Shown in pieces: positions 8,041 to 14,257 of a stretch of 17,673 nt of DNA. Where the stretch lies: contig JAEYSH010000207.1 of assembly GCA_023434825.1 (NCBI GenBank), forward strand, positions 1-17,673. Direction: 5' to 3'. The DNA is from Methanobacteriota archaeon. GTDB taxonomy: Archaea > Methanobacteriota > Methanobacteria > Methanobacteriales > Methanobacteriaceae. The notes below the pieces were generated by a model, which saw only the letters and a list, made by a program, of their open reading frames with translations, had not been told where the DNA came from and did no database searches. The position numbers were made by a program, and so were the translations under genes. Numbering within the stretch: position 1 is the stretch's first letter; each line of letters starts with the position of its first letter.

Positions 8041-8096
8041 AAACTTATTAAATTATAAAGTAAATAACTTATTAAGTGCATAACTGATTAAGTTAT
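8041..8096. repeat. Box block 6, next to the SegB-like gene
   Basis: Units in one 8-bp register: 8041 (AAACTTAT), 8049 (TAAATTAT), 8057 (AAAGTAAA), 8065 (TAACTTAT), 8073 (TAAGTGCA), 8081 (TAACTGAT) and 8089 (TAAGTTAT). Both orientations occur. Confidence 0.65.
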
Positions 8097-8103
8097 GAAA
8101 TTT

Positions 8104-8124
8104 CAATAAAAAATTAAAAAGATA
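8104..8124 (-). terminator. T-rich terminator after the SegB-like gene
   Basis: On the minus strand the transcript leaving the SegB-like gene meets T-runs of 5 and 6 (complement of the AAAAAATTAAAAA stretch). This is a typical archaeal oligo-T termination signal, and it separates the operon from the box array. Confidence 0.45.
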
Positions 8125-8169
8125 TCTGTTCAAAATAAAAGAAATTTAAATTAGTTCCCATTTAGTCAT

Positions 8170-8487
8170 TCACTCGCTCATAAGTTCTTTAACTTCAGAC
8201 CATATTTCGGGATACTCTTTTTCAAGATGTGCCTGTAAGGCTATAGAAATTTCTTTACTTATACTGAACTTAGGTTTTGTTTCTTTAAGATAATTTAAAG
8301 CAACTTTTGAATCTAAATCCCAAAAAGAAATTCGAGGTTGATCCTTGACTTTATTATGGATTTCTTCAATTAAATTAGCATCAACATCTGGAGTAACATC
8401 TTTTGATTCATTTGATTGCTGCTTTTTCTCTCGACGTGCAAGCATAGATCCCATATCTGCGCCTAAACCTCCATTTTTATTCTTCAT
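8170..8487 (-). CDS. SegB-like small DNA-binding partition protein (predicted RHH)
   Basis: This small protein (105 residues) is encoded directly after the ParA-type ATPase, overlapping it by 11 bases. The N-terminal ~50 residues are charged, low in hydrophobics and probably flexible. GGLGADMGSMLARREKK (6-22) resembles the GLGxGLxxLL tail of ParB proteins that contacts ParA, and R18-R19 could act as the ATPase-stimulating arginine. The C-terminal half fits a ribbon-helix-helix: strand RISFW (52-56), helix about 58-70, turn, helix SKEISIALQAHLEK (77-90), then YPEIW. Size and layout match SegB, ParG and Omega, which bind short repeats as dimers. The ATG at 8487 has GAGGGA 5 bases upstream within segA/parA. 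It is expected to bind the TAASTTA boxes on both sides of the operon. Context is strong; the fold is read by eye and the role is inferred. Confidence 0.6.
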   Translation of the reverse strand: MKNKNGGLGADMGSMLARREKKQQSNESKDVTPDVDANLIEEIHNKVKDQPRISFWDLDSKVALNYLKETKPKFSISKEISIALQAHLEKEYPEIWSEVKELMSE

Positions 8488-9250
8488 TTTGTTCCCTCGC
8501 TAAAAATTCATCGGCTAAATCAATATAAGCCTTACTTCCCGCACAATCTGGATCATATATAATTACAGGCTTATTATACCCTGGAGCTTCAGAAACTTTG
8601 ATATTATCAGGTATAATAGTCTCAAATAATTCATCTTCAAAATATTTTTGCACTTCAGTTTTTACTTCTTTACCAAGCTTTGTGTTAGCCCTGAATTTTG
8701 TGATTAAAACACCTTTTATTTCTGTTGGACTGTTAAGTTCTTCTGCAATTACATCAATAACTTCTAATAAATCAACCATTCCTTCTAAAGCAAATGGATC
8801 TGCTTGAATAGGGATAATAACACTATCAGCAGCAGTCAAAACATTAGTTGCAATGATGTTTAAGGTTGGAGGTGCATCAATAAAAATATAATCATAATCA
8901 CCTTCAATATTTTTCAATTTACTTTTTAATACAGAAATTGGAGATGTTTGAGCATTAAGATAACCTTCAATCCCTGAAAGCTTTATATTTGAGGGAATTA
9001 AGTCTAATCCTTCATAATCTGTGTTACGTATTGCCTCAGTGACATCTATCTTGTCATGGATGACATCACGCATTGTATTCTTCATTTCTCTTTTCATTAA
9101 TCCAAGGTACGTTGTTGCATTACCTTGAGGATCAAAATCAACTAATGCTATCTTCTTTCCTTTTTGTGCCAGTGCTGTAGTCAAATTAACGGCAGTGGTG
9201 GTTTTACCACTTCCCCCTTTTTGATTTAAAACTGCAATTATTTCTGCCAT
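8477..9250 (-). CDS. ParA/SegA-type (Soj-like) partition ATPase
   Basis: This is a deviant Walker-type ATPase that dimerises on ATP, binds DNA non-specifically and is released or activated by a partner protein to move DNA cargo. The 257-residue protein has the ParA signature: Walker A NQKGGSGKTT with signature K11 and K16, A' motif LVDFDPQGNAT with D38 and D40, and Walker B YIFIDAPP with D125. It lacks the N-terminal HTH of type Ia ParA, so any site-specific repression should come from the small partner. The ATG at 9250 is preceded by a strong SD, AAGGAGA at 9257-9263. It overlaps the SegB-like gene by 11 bases. The upstream region carries TAASTTA boxes across the likely promoter. The family assignment is firm. 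Partition of the chromosome, rather than of an integrated element, is an inference. Confidence 0.9.
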   Translation of the reverse strand: MAEIIAVLNQKGGSGKTTTAVNLTTALAQKGKKIALVDFDPQGNATTYLGLMKREMKNTMRDVIHDKIDVTEAIRNTDYEGLDLIPSNIKLSGIEGYLNAQTSPISVLKSKLKNIEGDYDYIFIDAPPTLNIIATNVLTAADSVIIPIQADPFALEGMVDLLEVIDVIAEELNSPTEIKGVLITKFRANTKLGKEVKTEVQKYFEDELFETIIPDNIKVSEAPGYNKPVIIYDPDCAGSKAYIDLADEFLAREQNEE

Positions 9251-9268
9251 GTGCTTTCTCCTTTTTAT

Positions 9269-9323
9269 TAACTTAATAAAGTATAAAGTGGGTAACTTAT
9301 GAAGTTATACGTTAATAACTTAT
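9269..9323. promoter_or_regulatory. TAASTTA box cluster over the parA promoter (putative operator)
   Basis: Boxes at 9269 (TAACTTAA), 9293 (TAACTTAT), 9301 (GAAGTTAT) and 9316 (TAACTTAT) lie between the parA SD and its likely TATA element. 9269, 9293 and 9301 share the 8-bp register. TAACTT-ATG-AAGTTA at 9293-9307 is an inverted repeat. These are the same boxes as in the array at 7440-8096, pointing to one binding protein and autoregulation of the operon. Confidence 0.6.
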
Positions 9324-9350
9324 TTATAAATTAATATTTTTAATATAAAA
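9322..9350 (-). promoter_or_regulatory. Candidate TATA elements of the parA operon
   Basis: On the minus strand, TTTTATATTA (9341-9350) and TTTATAAATA (9321-9330) both look like archaeal TATA boxes. The predicted start would be near 9320 or 9300. Either choice puts the TAASTTA boxes on or just after the transcription start. Confidence 0.35.
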
Positions 9351-9450
9351 AGATTTCTGCTATTAAAAACCATAATAAAACTATTGTTTAAATAGAGAAA
9401 TAAAAATATGGGAAAATCAGTATCTTAATTACGTAAGTATTTTAAAATGA

Positions 9451-9468
9451 CAAAATAAAAAAAAATGT
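9451..9468 (-). terminator. Oligo-T terminator after the lipoprotein gene
   Basis: The minus-strand transcript has a run of 9 T about 15 bases after the lipoprotein stop. It separates this gene from the parA operon, which therefore needs its own promoter. The rest of 9324-9484 is A/T-rich with nothing else recognised. Confidence 0.5.
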
Positions 9469-9484
9469 AAACAATTTATAATTT

Positions 9485-9895
9485 TCAATATCCGGTCGTA
9501 GCATTAGTTATTCTTAAATCTACTTTAATCAATTTTTCATCTGTTTTTGTTGGAGTAATATTCAAAACTATATTTGCCATTTGACCTGTGGCAATATTAT
9601 AATAAACACCTTTAGATTCACCAATGATATTTCCTGAAGTTCCATATCCTGTTACAACATATCCAAATGATTTATAATCTTTATCTGCTCCGTTTTGTAT
9701 AGGTATAGTTACTGTATAATAAGAGCTAGTACCGTTTTCTATAGGGCCGTCAATTTTTGGTAAACCATTAATACCGACATTGTAAGGAGCATTAGTTTTA
9801 TTCTCATCAACGTATGTACATCCAGATAAAGATAAAGTTACTAGAACAATAAACACTAAAAATAAAATAGCTTTTTTATCAAACAATATAAACAC
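9485..9895 (-). CDS. Small exported lipoprotein, FxLYD-like beta domain
   Basis: The protein (136 residues at most) begins with a lysine-containing tip and a hydrophobic segment (about 9-24) ending in a lipobox, LSGC, so C26 is the likely lipid-modified residue. The mature ~110 residues are rich in Thr, Asn, Gly and Tyr. They contain YYTVTIPIQNGADKDYKSF and a later GxxxNIVLNITPT-like strand pattern, reminiscent of the FxLYD or similar extracellular beta-sandwich domains. The function is unknown; it should be anchored to the outer face of the membrane. Start choice: GTG at 9895 opens the frame but has no SD, whereas TTG at 9886-9884 has AGGTG 6 bases upstream and is probably the true start, giving 133 residues. 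No functional link to the neighbouring partition genes is evident, and terminator and promoter signals separate them. Confidence 0.65.
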   Translation of the reverse strand: MFILFDKKAILFLVFIVLVTLSLSGCTYVDENKTNAPYNVGINGLPKIDGPIENGTSSYYTVTIPIQNGADKDYKSFGYVVTGYGTSGNIIGESKGVYYNIATGQMANIVLNITPTKTDEKLIKVDLRITNATTGY

Positions 9896-9989
9896 CTATT
9901 ATTGATTACATTAGCTTATTTTAAAATTAATTTAAGAAATAAAATTTAAGATGAATTAAGAAATTTAAAGTCAAAAACAAATAATAATG

Positions 9990-9999
9990 GTATATAAAT
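9990..9999 (-). promoter_or_regulatory. Likely TATA box of the lipoprotein gene
   Basis: On the minus strand ATTTATATAC is a near-consensus archaeal TATA element. The predicted start near 9970 gives a leader of about 75-85 bases. An adjoining palindrome, AAATAATTATTT at 9997-10008, lies where the BRE would be. Confidence 0.4.
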
Positions 10000-10020
10000 A
10001 ATTATTTTAATTATCTAACC

Positions 10021-10818
10021 TTATTTGTCTTCAATTATCTTCAATGCTTCCTGTACATCCATATTATTATGAACAATCTCTGCAATTGCACGGGTAGTTT
10101 TTCTTGGAGACTCTGCCTGGAAAACATTTCTTCCAATTGCAACGCCAGCTCCTCCAACATTAACGGCATTTTTAACCATCATTAATAATTCTTCGTTAGT
10201 TTCAACTTTTGGGCCGCCAGCAATGACAACAGGGACCGGGCAACCATTAACCACTTCACTAAATGTATCAGGATCCCCAGTATAATTAGTTTTTATAATA
10301 TCTGCACCAAGTTCTGCTCCTGCTCTTGCAGCAAGTTTAACTACATCTACATCATGTTCATCTGTGATTTTTTCTCCTCTTGGATACATCATTGCAATAA
10401 GTGGCATTCCCCATTCATCACATATTTCAGAAGTAATTCCAAGAGTTTCCAGCATTTCGGGCTCCTTATCAGATCCAACGTTTACATGGACAGATACTGC
10501 ATCAGCCCCTATTTTTAATGCTTTTTCTACAGATGTTACCAGTACTTTATGATCAGGATCAGGTCCCAATGATGTACTTGCAGATAAATGAATTATAAGA
10601 CCGATATCAGTTCCATAACCTCTATGGCCGTTATCTACCATACCTTTATGCATTATAACAGCATTAGCTCCTCCACTTGCTACTTCATCTATTGTTTCGC
10701 ACATATTGGTTATTCCGGCAACAGGACCTATGGAAACACCGTGATCAACAGGAACAATAACGGTTTTTCCCGTTTTTCTGTTTATTATTCTTTCAATTCT
10801 AATTTTTTTACCAATCAT
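10021..10818 (-). CDS. aroA': 2-amino-3,7-dideoxy-D-threo-hept-6-ulosonate (ADH) synthase
   Basis: This is the first enzyme of the archaeal aminoshikimate pathway, a class I aldolase-fold transaldolase. It joins L-aspartate semialdehyde with a 6-deoxy-5-ketofructose phosphate to give the substrate of AroB'. The 265-residue protein shows IVPVDHGVSIGP with D25-H26, MYPRGEK with Y145, and ADIIKTNYTGD with K176, the expected Schiff-base lysine. The Asp/Tyr/Lys trio is what this family uses. The phosphate-site strands VIAGGPK (about 198-204) and GVAIGRNVFQ follow. This is a metabolic ADH synthase rather than a sugar FBP aldolase, although the folds are related. The ATG at 10818 has GGAGG at 10826-10830 with 7-base spacing. 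It appears to be transcribed alone from the promoter near 10905. Confidence 0.93.
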   Translation of the reverse strand: MIGKKIRIERIINRKTGKTVIVPVDHGVSIGPVAGITNMCETIDEVASGGANAVIMHKGMVDNGHRGYGTDIGLIIHLSASTSLGPDPDHKVLVTSVEKALKIGADAVSVHVNVGSDKEPEMLETLGITSEICDEWGMPLIAMMYPRGEKITDEHDVDVVKLAARAGAELGADIIKTNYTGDPDTFSEVVNGCPVPVVIAGGPKVETNEELLMMVKNAVNVGGAGVAIGRNVFQAESPRKTTRAIAEIVHNNMDVQEALKIIEDK

Positions 10819-10900
10819 TGGATACCCTCCATTTTAAGTTTAGATGACAGAATTTTTGAGTTTATGGATTATATCTACACTATATTATCTAATATTAGTA

Positions 10901-10913
10901 TAAAATATAAACT
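10901..10913 (-). promoter_or_regulatory. Probable TATA box of ADH synthase
   Basis: On the minus strand TTTATATTTTA reads as a good TATA element within the 175-base gap before the methyltransferase gene. The expected start is near 10880, leaving a leader of about 60 bases. Confidence 0.4.
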
Positions 10914-10993
10914 TAAAGGTATAAAAATCATATGTTTTTTTACTTAATATAATAACAATTATACTTTTTAATTTAGAATAATAAAATTTGCTT

Positions 10994-11521
10994 TTATAAT
11001 TTAGATGACCACAATTTTAATTCTTTTAATCTGGGAGGAATTCCATCTCTTGCAGACGATTCTAACCAACCAAATTTGGATTCTATTTTCTCCTCAGATG
11101 AAGCTGAATGAATAAAGTCCAGAAGGCCTCTATTTCTAATAATTGTTTCACGAGGTTTTAAAGTGGACGACCAGATGAAAAAGACTTTAAAAGTTGTATC
11201 AGGGTGATAACCTCCCCCTAAATCAACTGATAAAACATCACATTCTCCAATTTCATTCATAATATTTTCTAAAGTTTCATGAAGTCGAACATCAGCTTTG
11301 AAGAAATTTACATTAGTAAATTCCTTTTCTACTTTAGCCATACTTTCTACTGCTTCAGGGCTGTTATCCAGTGAAATTACTTTTCCCTCACTTGCTAGAT
11401 CTGCCAGAATTTTAGTGGAATTGCCAACATGACAACCAAGTTCAACAACGGTATCATTTTTTTTAACAATATCTCTTAAAGCTTCCCTGTAAACTTTTAT
11501 ATCATAAACAATTTTTATCAT
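10994..11521 (-). CDS. Class I SAM-dependent methyltransferase, substrate unknown
   Basis: The Rossmann-type methyltransferase has motif I VVELGCHVGNSTKIL (E27 to about L39), the ribose-binding acidic residue D52 in VISLDNS, and motif FFKADVRLHE with an Asp for adenine contact. CDVLSVDLGGGYHPDTTF takes the place of motif IV. The C-terminal part (WSSTLKPRETIIRNRGL onward) is conserved-looking but does not reveal the substrate. The protein is short, about 175 residues, i.e. a bare methyltransferase core. Start choice: GTG at 11530 opens the frame, but its GTGA is better read as an SD for the ATG at 11521 (5-base spacing), so I chose the ATG. The gene is flanked by short A/T-rich gaps, with a TATA-like AATATATTA near 11559-11567 on the same strand, so it may be monocistronic. 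Confidence 0.75.
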   Translation of the reverse strand: MIKIVYDIKVYREALRDIVKKNDTVVELGCHVGNSTKILADLASEGKVISLDNSPEAVESMAKVEKEFTNVNFFKADVRLHETLENIMNEIGECDVLSVDLGGGYHPDTTFKVFFIWSSTLKPRETIIRNRGLLDFIHSASSEEKIESKFGWLESSARDGIPPRLKELKLWSSKL

Positions 11522-11593
11522 AAAATTCACTAATTTACTTTAATTTTTAATCTGTTTAATATATTGATTATGTAGAAAAATAATTTTATTTTT

Positions 11594-12841
11594 TTAGTTT
11601 AAGCTCTCTGCAGCAGATTCTCCCGCGAGGTATCCAGTTGAAAATGCTTCTTGTAAATTATAACCGCCACTTGGAGCATTTATATCTATAATTTCCCCTG
11701 CAAAATATATTCCAGGAATTATTTTGGATTCCATTGTTTGTGGATCAATTTCTTTTTTCGATATTCCACCACAAGTTATCATTGCTTTTTCAATAGGCAA
11801 AAATCCAGTTAAAGTTAAAGGAAAAGCCTTTAAAAGACTTATAATTAAATTTCTTTCTTTACGATTGACCTGATTAACTTTCTTTTTAGGATTAATCTCT
11901 AAAAGATCAATGAAAACTGGAATCATTCTATTGGGAACCATTAGTTTCATGAAATTTTTAAATTCAGTTTTACTTCGTACTTCAAATTCATTCATGAGCA
12001 TTTTTTCAAGCTCTAAACTGGATAATTCTGGTTTTAAATCTATTAAAAAGTCAATATTATCTACTTTATCAAAAATATGTACTATTTGGGCACTATAATC
12101 CAATACTAAAGGACCTGAAACTCCAAAATGTGTAAAAATTATATTTCCAGTATCTGTGATTATCTTCCTTTTTTTATATTTTAATGTCAAAACAACATTT
12201 TCAAGGGTAATTCCCTGTAATTCCTTAATCCATGTCTCTGAAGCTTTTAAAGGAACCAATCCTGGTTTTAATTTAGTTATTTTATGGCCTAATTTATTAG
12301 CTATTTCTAATCCATCACCAGTAGACCCTGTAGAAGGATATGAAACTCCACCTGTAGCTAAAATGACTTTTTTTGTTGCAATATAATTATCATTTCCTAA
12401 ATCAAGACTATAATAATCATTTTTTACTTTAATTTTCTTTAACCTCGTTTTATAATTAATTTCTACCCTGTTTTCAGATAAATATTCTTTTAAAACTTTT
12501 ATTATTGATGTAGATTTATTAGATTCAGGAAAAACTCTGCCATTTTCCTCAACCTTTAATTTTAATCCTTTAGCATTGAAAAATGACATTAATCTCCTGT
12601 TAGATAATTTAACAAATGCTGATCTTAAAAAAGAACCCCTTTTACCAAATTTTTCCAAAAATATGTCTAAAGAAGCAGTATTAGTAACATTACACCTATT
12701 ACTACCTGTAATCTTGAGTTTTTTACCTAATTTATCATTCCTTTCAATTAGAATGACCTTTTTTCCAAGTTGTCCAGCCCTAATAGCTGCCATCATCCCT
12801 GCAGGACCTGCACCAACCACTGCTATATCATAAAGTTTCAT
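11594..12841 (-). CDS. NAD(P)/FAD-dependent oxidoreductase, HI0933/BaiN-like
   Basis: The flavoprotein belongs to the HI0933 family (BaiN-like; COG2081 type) and is probably cytosolic. It has an N-terminal dinucleotide-binding motif, VVGAGPAGMMAA (G10-x-G12-x2-G15), an ERN turn, and the family signature LKITGSNRCNVTN. ATGGVSYPSTGSTGDG marks the middle of the FAD domain, and the C-terminus has TCGGISKKEIDP and GIYFAGEIIDINAPSGGYN, closing the FAD site. Family members have been linked to reduction of unsaturated substrates, but most have no defined substrate, and none can be assigned here. The frame opens at TTG 12853, but the ATG at 12841, with GGAAG upstream, looks better and gives 415 residues. 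It lies between aspS and the methyltransferase gene with A/T-rich gaps of about 77 and 72 bases. Confidence 0.85.
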   Translation of the reverse strand: MKLYDIAVVGAGPAGMMAAIRAGQLGKKVILIERNDKLGKKLKITGSNRCNVTNTASLDIFLEKFGKRGSFLRSAFVKLSNRRLMSFFNAKGLKLKVEENGRVFPESNKSTSIIKVLKEYLSENRVEINYKTRLKKIKVKNDYYSLDLGNDNYIATKKVILATGGVSYPSTGSTGDGLEIANKLGHKITKLKPGLVPLKASETWIKELQGITLENVVLTLKYKKRKIITDTGNIIFTHFGVSGPLVLDYSAQIVHIFDKVDNIDFLIDLKPELSSLELEKMLMNEFEVRSKTEFKNFMKLMVPNRMIPVFIDLLEINPKKKVNQVNRKERNLIISLLKAFPLTLTGFLPIEKAMITCGGISKKEIDPQTMESKIIPGIYFAGEIIDINAPSGGYNLQEAFSTGYLAGESAAESLN

Positions 12842-12918
12842 AAAATCTTCCAAATCATTTAAAAATATGTTTTAGTAATTATTTAAAAAAAATTAAAGAA
12901 AAAAAGTAAAAAATCAGG

Positions 12919-14238
12919 TTATGGTGTCAACCTTCGTCTGTCTCTTGGGAATAAAACAGTTTCTCTAACGTTATTTACGCCAGTAAGACACATTGTAAAT
13001 CTTTCAGCACCTAATCCCCAACCTGCATGAGGCGGCATTCCATATTCAAATGCTGCAAGGTATCTTTCAAATGATGCCGGATTTAAACCCTGTTTTTTGA
13101 TTCTTTCTACTAGTAAATCATGTTTATGTACCCTTTGAGCTCCTGAAGAGATTTCAAGGTCCTTGTACATCAAGTCAAAAGCACAACTTTTTGCAGGATC
13201 TTCTTCGCTTGGCATTACATAAAATGGTTTTATGTCAGTTGGCCATCCTGTTATAAAGTAATATCCATCCATTACTTCCCCAATTGCTTTTTCAGCAGCT
13301 CTTGATAAGTCTTCTCCATGCTGCATGTTAACTCCTTTTGAATTAACAATATCCACAACTTCATCATAGTCAATTCTAGGGAATGGGATTTCTGGAACTT
13401 TTAAATCCATTTCCAGAATTTTTAATTCATCTTTACAGTGTTCTACTACATCACCTATAGTTGTATGAACAAGGCCTTCAAGGAAATTCATGACGTCCTC
13501 TTGACTGCAGAAAGCTCCTTCAAAATCTATTGAAATAGCTTCATTTAAATGTCTGAGTGTATCATGCTCTTCAGCTCTAAATATTTGGGCAATTTCGAAT
13601 ACTCTATCAAATCCGGTAGCCATCATCATCTGTTTGTAAAGTTGAGGACTTTGACTGAGGAATGCTTCCCTTTCAAAGTAAGTAATTGGGAAAAGCTCAG
13701 TTCCACCTTCAGTAGCAGATGCACCTAATTTTGGAGAATTAATTTCAATACATTCTCCTTTTTCAAAGAAATTTCTAACTGAATGGAGCATTCTACTTTT
13801 TATTTTAAATATAGCGCTGGAAGTAGGTCTTCTAATGTCGATATATCTTGAATCTAAACGTGTATCAATTTCAGCGTGAACTTTATCTGTTGTATCTAAT
13901 GGAAGCGGTAATTTAGATTCATTGAGTAATTTAACTTCATTTGGAATGATTTCATAGCCGCCAGGGGCTTTACCTGATTCCTGTACAATTCCTTTAATTG
14001 CTACAACTGATTCTTTTCTTAATTTTCTAATTTCTTCAAGTAATTCCTTTGAAATTTTCTTACTTGGGGCTGTTATCTGGATAGTTCCATCTCTATCTCT
14101 TAAAAGGACAAATATAATTCCTCCAAGATCTCTAATTTCATGAATCCATCCCATTACTATTAATTCTTCTCCGCTTAAATCTGGAGTTATTCGCTTAGAA
14201 TAATGAGTTCTTCTCCAATCTCCTAATGAATCTGTCAA
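12919..14238 (-). CDS. aspS: Aspartyl-tRNA synthetase, archaeal type, probably non-discriminating
   Basis: This class IIb synthetase (439 residues) has an N-terminal OB-fold anticodon domain (about 1-105) and a class II core. Visible motifs are LSQSPQLYKQ (Q196-S-P-Q199), motif 2 FRAEEHDTLRHLNE (220-233) and motif 3 GWGLGAERFTM (406-416). In the anticodon domain, H33 (in GWIHEIRD) and P92 (in GKAPGGYEI) occupy the positions where discriminating archaeal enzymes have Trp and Lys. The His/Pro pair is the known mark of AspRS that also charges tRNA-Asn for later amidation by GatCAB. The start is TTG (14238-14236), fixed by a strong SD, AGAGGTGA at 14245-14252, with 6-base spacing. The gene follows hisD after 19 bases and is clearly in its operon. 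Confidence 0.95.
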   Translation of the reverse strand: MTDSLGDWRRTHYSKRITPDLSGEELIVMGWIHEIRDLGGIIFVLLRDRDGTIQITAPSKKISKELLEEIRKLRKESVVAIKGIVQESGKAPGGYEIIPNEVKLLNESKLPLPLDTTDKVHAEIDTRLDSRYIDIRRPTSSAIFKIKSRMLHSVRNFFEKGECIEINSPKLGASATEGGTELFPITYFEREAFLSQSPQLYKQMMMATGFDRVFEIAQIFRAEEHDTLRHLNEAISIDFEGAFCSQEDVMNFLEGLVHTTIGDVVEHCKDELKILEMDLKVPEIPFPRIDYDEVVDIVNSKGVNMQHGEDLSRAAEKAIGEVMDGYYFITGWPTDIKPFYVMPSEEDPAKSCAFDLMYKDLEISSGAQRVHKHDLLVERIKKQGLNPASFERYLAAFEYGMPPHAGWGLGAERFTMCLTGVNNVRETVLFPRDRRRLTP

Positions 14239-14257
14239 TTAATTCACCTCTAAAAAT

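Larger units (their letters stand above)
7440..8096. repeat. Array of TAASTTA boxes on an 8-bp register (putative centromere)
   Basis: This gene-free region of about 800 bases (7374-8169) is filled with copies of the pseudo-palindrome TAA(C/G)TTA and its variants. Counting only the hexamer TAACTT or its complement AAGTTA, I find 18 between 7440 and 8096 (16 on the + strand, 2 on the - strand). Fewer than one per strand would be expected from base composition, which I estimated by eye. Boxes form several blocks, and within a block they repeat every 8 bp; blocks are out of phase with one another. The same boxes recur upstream of the ParA gene (9269-9323). Arrays of short repeats beside a ParA/small-protein pair are the form of type Ib and related partition sites, such as the 7-bp heptads bound by the Omega protein. 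Function as a centromere is inferred; an origin or another nucleoprotein site is possible. Confidence 0.7.

Noticed and set aside
7440..8096. Box array as a CRISPR or as ORB-type replication origin
   Set aside because: Repeats are 7-8 bp and contiguous, without unique spacers, so it is not CRISPR. I saw no archaeal Cdc6/Orc1 ORB-like G-rich element and no orc1/cdc6 gene, so an origin is not supported, though not excluded.
7374..8169. Hidden protein or RNA gene in the 800-base gap
   Set aside because: No frame of useful length or SD was seen, and the sequence is too A/T-rich for a stable structured RNA. The repeats explain most of it.
10588..10947. 119-codon plus-strand ORF over the ADH synthase start
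   Set aside because: It is antisense to a firm gene and its promoter, with low-complexity Asn/Tyr/Ser-rich content; a shadow frame.
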